Positions 60,481-64,000 of a stretch of 64,000 bases of DNA are shown in pieces. Under the pieces are notes generated by a model, which was given only the letters and a program-made list of their open reading frames with translations, had not been told where the DNA came from and did not search any database. The position numbers and the translations under genes are program-made. The stretch comes from DASQEH01 sp963765725 (GTDB lineage: Bacteria; Actinomycetota; Actinomycetes; Propionibacteriales; Nocardioidaceae), in NCBI GenBank assembly GCA_963765725.1, contig CAVXXI010000002.1, forward strand, positions 177,761-241,760, read 5' to 3'. How positions within the stretch are numbered: the first letter of the stretch is position 1; each line of letters begins with the position of its first letter.

Positions 60481-60582
60481 CTCGAATCGGCCGTCCACCT
60501 GGCTCGTCCACTTGGCTGGTATGAACGACCATGTCGTTGTTGGCGCCGGCCTGCCGCAACGCCAAACCGGATGGGAGTCGCC

Positions 60583-61533
60583 GTGGACGTGGTCGTGGTG
60601 GGGGCTGGAGTGAGCGGACTTACCTGCGCGGTGGCGCTGCTGGAGGCCGGCGCGCACGTGCGAGTGCTCACCGCCGGGGCCCCAGCCGGCACCGTCTCGG
60701 CGGTAGCCGGAGCAATGGTGGGTCCCGTGTTCGGGTCGGGCGACGAACGCAGTCTCGCCTGGGAACGGGTTTCGGACCATCGCTTCCGAGAGCTGGCCAA
60801 GGATCCCGCCACAGGGGTGCGAATCGTCGCGGGCCGGTTGCTGTCCGCACCCGAGGTCGGCCCGGGTCTGCCGGCCTGGGCGAGGGAGGTACCCGGCTTC
60901 CGGGGGGAGTTGGGCGACGACCAGCTCCCTGAAGGGTTCTCAGCCGGGTTCGCGGTGGACCTTCCGTTCGCGGACATGCCGGTTTATCTGGCCTGGCTCG
61001 TGCGCCGGGTTCAGCAACTCGGAGGCCGCGTGGAGCAGCACTTGGTCACCGACCTCGATCACGTCGAGGCCGCCGATCGTGTCGTGAACTGCGCTGGCCT
61101 GGGCGCGGCCGCCCTCGTCGGCGACGACACGCTCACGCCGGTCTGGGGCCAACACGTCATCGTCGCGGCCCCGTCGGTCACGGAGTTCGCGATGGAGGGT
61201 GGCGCGGCGCGCGACTACATCAGCGTGGTGCCGCACCGTCGCGGCGTCCTGCTCGGCGGTGTACGACGGCCCGGTCGTCACGACCTCACCCCCGACCAGA
61301 CCATCGCCGACGAGACCGTCACCCGCGCCGCGGTAGCCGTGCCGGCCGTCGCAGACGCCGCAGTCCTCCGCGTCGAGGTCGGCCTGCGACCCGGCCGCCG
61401 CGACGGCGTACGCCTCGAGGCCGAGCAGGTCGGGTCCACCACCGTGGTACACAACTACGGTCACGACGGCAACGGCGTGTCCTGGTCCTGGGGATGCGCC
61501 GCCGACGCAGTCGCCCTCTGCAGACTTTCGTGA
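60583..61533 (+). CDS. FAD-dependent D-amino-acid oxidase-like protein
   Basis: This protein of about 316 residues has the FAD-binding VVVVGAGVSGLTCAVALLEAG at the N-terminus and DAO family features (VVNCAGLGAAALVGD, TPVWGQHVIVAAP, RVEVGLRPGRRDGVRLE, VVHNYGHDGNGVSWSWGCA). It would oxidise D-amino acids or related amines with oxygen. The GTG at 60583 has GGGAG six bases upstream; the ATG at 60571 adds four residues without a ribosome site. After it, 61534-62086 has no convincing gene. Confidence 0.87.
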   Translation: MDVVVVGAGVSGLTCAVALLEAGAHVRVLTAGAPAGTVSAVAGAMVGPVFGSGDERSLAWERVSDHRFRELAKDPATGVRIVAGRLLSAPEVGPGLPAWAREVPGFRGELGDDQLPEGFSAGFAVDLPFADMPVYLAWLVRRVQQLGGRVEQHLVTDLDHVEAADRVVNCAGLGAAALVGDDTLTPVWGQHVIVAAPSVTEFAMEGGAARDYISVVPHRRGVLLGGVRRPGRHDLTPDQTIADETVTRAAVAVPAVADAAVLRVEVGLRPGRRDGVRLEAEQVGSTTVVHNYGHDGNGVSWSWGCAADAVALCRLS

Positions 61534-61589
61534 GCGCAATCGTGCCGCACGCTCTTGGGAAATCCCCGGTAACCCTCCGGTTGCCCCGG

Positions 61590-62000
61590 CGACTTCCGTT
61601 CTCACGCTTTCGAACAGAACCTCCTCAGGAGGAGCAAAAGACTGAGCCCGCGTTGAAGCACTTTCACCGACAGCTGAATTGGAGCTACGACGCGACCGTG
61701 AATCAGGCGGGCACCGGCTAGCACCACAACTTTTGAGACTCACAATTTGGCGCCAGATAACGAGGGTCGCCGCACCGGACCGGGCATGTGAACTCACCCT
61801 CGTCAACGCTGCGGTAGTCCGCCCAAATGACGCAATTGGTCGGAACGCATGATGCTGCCAGGGCTATCCCACTGAAAGAAATTCGATGTCAGCTGGGTAT
61901 GACTGCGACTTCCCAGGTGTATCTTCAGCGTAAAACCAACTTTACCCACCTGGCTGGTCATCCCCATCGTCATCGGTCTGCGCCTCGTAATGAGGACTGA
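61590..62000. other. Lower-GC gene-free stretch
   Basis: This part of the 61534-62086 gap is visibly richer in A and T than its surroundings (for example GCGTAAAACCAACTTTACCC near 61930). A minus-strand frame at 61803-62024 and a plus-strand frame ending at 61721 are open but match nothing I know. It may be decayed or acquired DNA. Confidence 0.45.
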
Positions 62001-62086
62001 GGTCAAGTAGCCGCCGCTGACCATCCCAGTGAGCGTATTCCCGCACGTCCAAACAACCGGCGTAGCGCCACAACGACAGGACGGCC

Positions 62087-62821
62087 ATGGACATCACTCC
62101 CACCACACTGACCCGATCCGCGGGCCTCGCCGCCATTGCTGCGGGCACCATCTTCATCGCCGTCCAACTCAAGCACCCGCCCTTGACCGTTGCCGGGGTC
62201 CACCCGGCCGAGTGGGCGATCCGTAGCTCCCTGAAGATGCTCATGGGGGCACTGGCGCTGGTCGGCATTACCGGCATGTACGTGCACCAGGTGAGGAGGA
62301 TGGGCCTGCTGGGGTTGATCGGTTTCGTGCTGTTCGCCGCCAACTACCTCTTCATCGTCAGCACCTCGTTCGTCGCGGCGATCGTCCTGCCGGCCATCGC
62401 CGACACGAGCCCCAGCTATGTCACCAACGTCCTGGTCGCTGCCTCCGGTCACCACCCGCCCGGCTACACCGGCTCGCTCTACACCGTGATCTTGTTCGGC
62501 GGCGTCCTGTACCTGGCCGGCGGACTGATCTTCGGCATCGCGCTGTACCGAGCCCGGGTCCTGCCGCGTTGGGCGGCCGCGCTCCTGGCCGTCGGCGGCC
62601 TCGCGTCCGCGGGGCTCACGCTACTGCCTGACCCCTGGTTCCGGCTGCTGGCCGTGCCCAACGGCATCGCGATGATTGCCCTCGGCTACTCACTGTGGCG
62701 CATCACAGGCGTCGAGCGCACCGACATCACTGAGATCGACGACGCCACCGAGGTCAACGAGAGCCTGACTCTTCCGGGCGCTGTCGCGCTCCCCCGGATA
62801 GCCACAGGCGGTCCCGAATGA
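62087..62821 (+). CDS. Hypothetical membrane protein, six or so helices
   Basis: This 244-residue protein has hydrophobic segments SAGLAAIAAGTIFIAVQL, LKMLMGALALVGITGMYV, LLGLIGFVLFAANYLFIVSTS, TVILFGGVLYLAGGLIFGIALY, AALLAVGGLASAGLTLL and AVPNGIAMIALGYSLW, then an acidic C-terminal tail (DITEIDDATEVNES). It resembles uncharacterised actinobacterial DUF4386-like membrane proteins; I am not certain of the family. Its function is unknown. Confidence 0.8.
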   Translation: MDITPTTLTRSAGLAAIAAGTIFIAVQLKHPPLTVAGVHPAEWAIRSSLKMLMGALALVGITGMYVHQVRRMGLLGLIGFVLFAANYLFIVSTSFVAAIVLPAIADTSPSYVTNVLVAASGHHPPGYTGSLYTVILFGGVLYLAGGLIFGIALYRARVLPRWAAALLAVGGLASAGLTLLPDPWFRLLAVPNGIAMIALGYSLWRITGVERTDITEIDDATEVNESLTLPGAVALPRIATGGPE

Positions 62822-62908
62822 TCGCGTCGGCCGGGTAGGAGAACTGCTTCGGACGCGACCCTCCCGATTGAGTTGAGTACGGATTGGACGTGCGACGGCA
62901 TGCCTGCA

Positions 62909-63403
62909 ATGAGCCCGAGTCACCGCGTCCGATGGCGTCCAGCGGTGGCAACAGATATTGAGTTCCTTGCGGACGTCGTCATCGAGGCGACACTGGATCA
63001 GGGCAGGTGGCCGGCGGATGTAGACGAGGCGGAGTTCCGCGCTGGATATGTGAACCGGACTGCAGGGGAGGTTCGTAAGAGGTCCCCGGTTCGACTACCT
63101 ACGTCATAGAAGTTGACGAGCTCCCAGCAGGACGCCTTCGCGTCGTTCGATACTCCGAACGTATCGAATTGGCCGGTATCCAGCTCTTGCCGCGCATCAG
63201 TCGCAGGGAATCGGGACCCACGGATTCGGGGCTTGATGGACGAAGCCGCCGCCGGCGGCGTTCGCTTCGAGGTCAACGTCGAAAAGGACAACCCTCGCGC
63301 TCGGGTGCTGTATGAGCGTCTTGGGTTGGCGTGGGAATCCGAGACCACTGACGAGAACCACATGGTTTGGCGACCCGCTGCCAGCACGGGTCTGTGCTCT
63401 TGA
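62909..63403 (+). pseudogene. GNAT acetyltransferase, decayed by three single-base losses
   Basis: The start (HRVRWRPAVATDIEFLADVVIEATLDQGRWP) and the end (RGLMDEAAAGGVRFEVNVEKDNPRARVLYERLGLAWE) are a GNAT N-acetyltransferase. The middle, when read in another frame, gives GSTTYVIEVDELPAGRLRVVRYSERIELAGIQLLP. Three inferred one-base deletions at about 63079, 63195 and 63222 break and then restore the frame. Unlike the other damaged genes these are losses, not gains. The acetyl-CoA loop is disrupted, so it is non-functional as written. Confidence 0.78.
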
Positions 63404-63558
63404 CCCGGCTGGATCACGGAGACCGCGTCGTCATGCGGGCAGTAGCGGCGGAATGACGCTTGAACCACTCAGGGGATCTCGGCATCGTCAGGTCCGACTG
63501 CGCAGCCCCGATTGCTGCCATAGCGGGTCCGCGGATGTGTGTTTCGTCGATGTGATAC

Positions 63559-63675
63559 TTGGCCGGTGTCAGAACCGTTCTTGAAGCAGCGCTAGCCAGC
63601 GGCGAGGGGTCGATTCCGGACGTGTTGCAGATGTTCGTCAACGAGGTTCGTTCTATCGTGAGCTGGCACCGGTAG
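63559..63675 (+). other. Short open frame of coding-like composition
   Basis: From a TTG at 63559 the frame reads VLEAALASGEGSIPDVLQMF, then VNEVRSIVSWHR to a TAG at 63675. It looks like a fragment of a real protein but has no ribosome site or family match. Outside it and the tRNA fragment, 63404-64000 shows no clear gene. Confidence 0.25.
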
Positions 63676-63820
63676 CGGTGTCCGCGTCCCCAGATGCATT
63701 AGCGCCGAAGAGGACCGCGGAGCGACTCGCTTGGTGTTGGAGGATTTGGCGGAGTCGGCCCCGGGTGCAGACCCGTTTCGCCGTTACTGCAGTGTTTGTG
63801 CCGATCAGCGGAGTTCCGGG

Positions 63821-63865
<45 letters not shown>

Positions 63866-64000
63866 GGCTTCGCAACGTGGCATTTGCGCTCAGCCCGGCC
63901 TGTCTGAGGTGCATGCTCTGGGCGGATCAAGATCGGGGAAACATGACCGGGCGGCGGCCACGGTAGTGCCACCGACAGGAGCATCGGAGTCATCGACATG

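Noticed and set aside
60000..60977. 325-codon minus-strand gene overlapping the MFS and oxidase genes.
   Set aside because: Both ends overlap well-supported genes antisense. Only the central 60249-60480 part looks coding-like and is listed separately as a weak remnant.
61803..62024. Minus-strand gene of 73 codons in the low-GC gap.
   Set aside because: No ribosome site, no family resemblance, and composition unlike the genome's genes. Noted only as part of the low-GC stretch.

Overview
The window is high-GC chromosomal DNA with dense, short-spaced and often overlapping genes (ATGA or GTGA junctions), frequent GTG starts and several apparently leaderless genes. Together with a DUF222/13E12-type HNH gene carrying a mycobacterial-type SOS box, a clade II catalase, NHEJ-type LigD polymerase and ECF sigma families typical of the phylum, this points to an actinomycete. 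A Nocardioidaceae-like lineage is my guess from gene content only. No phage or plasmid backbone genes are visible, but a tRNA 3' fragment near the right end suggests an integration boundary.

Layout. 0-6 kb: frameshifted sulfotransferase, zinc alcohol dehydrogenase, an intergenic array of 22-bp repeats, chromate transporter, half-length FUSC protein, and a secreted aldose epimerase with two LacI-type operators. 6-15 kb: a remnant hydrolase, then a complete kdp potassium system on the minus strand (tiny membrane ORF, kdpF, A, B, C, D, E). 15-19 kb: a polyol/sugar locus (SorC-type regulator, dehydrogenase, sugar/H+ symporter). 19-25 kb: catalase KatE with a convergent ankyrin gene, ABM monooxygenase, DUF2231-Rieske protein, P1 peptidase, cupin. 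25-29 kb: ABC exporter plus NarL-type two-component system. 29-32 kb: an ECF sigma/anti-sigma operon and a secreted YxFxxD-repeat protein sharing one promoter signature. 32-40 kb: PPK2, RtcB, hydrolase, a frameshifted DUF998 and DGPF protein next to an ECF42-type sigma factor, and small enzymes. 40-46 kb: VOC, dienelactone hydrolase, DMT permease, and a DNA-repair-flavoured group (SPL-like radical SAM, LigD polymerase, L28, SOS-boxed DUF222-HNH). 46-53 kb: a heterodimeric ABC exporter with complementary degenerate ATP sites, a broken winged-helix gene and an amidase. 53-64 kb: small enzymes, an EmrB-type efflux pump, a D-amino-acid-oxidase-like gene, a membrane protein, a decayed acetyltransferase and the tRNA-Ala(CGC) fragment.

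Functional threads are K+ homeostasis, oxidative stress, envelope or drug stress signalling and export, and DNA damage. Seven genes are broken or decayed. Most breaks are single extra bases in or next to short homopolymers, so each could be a true pseudogene or a consensus error. I saw no CRISPR array, no complete tRNA or rRNA gene, no transposase and no integrase. I found no obviously new multi-gene defence or biosynthetic system. The most unusual items are the 22-bp repeat element, the paired ECF promoters, the asymmetric ABC pair, the cysteine-bearing insertion in KdpC and the SOS box lying over a start codon.
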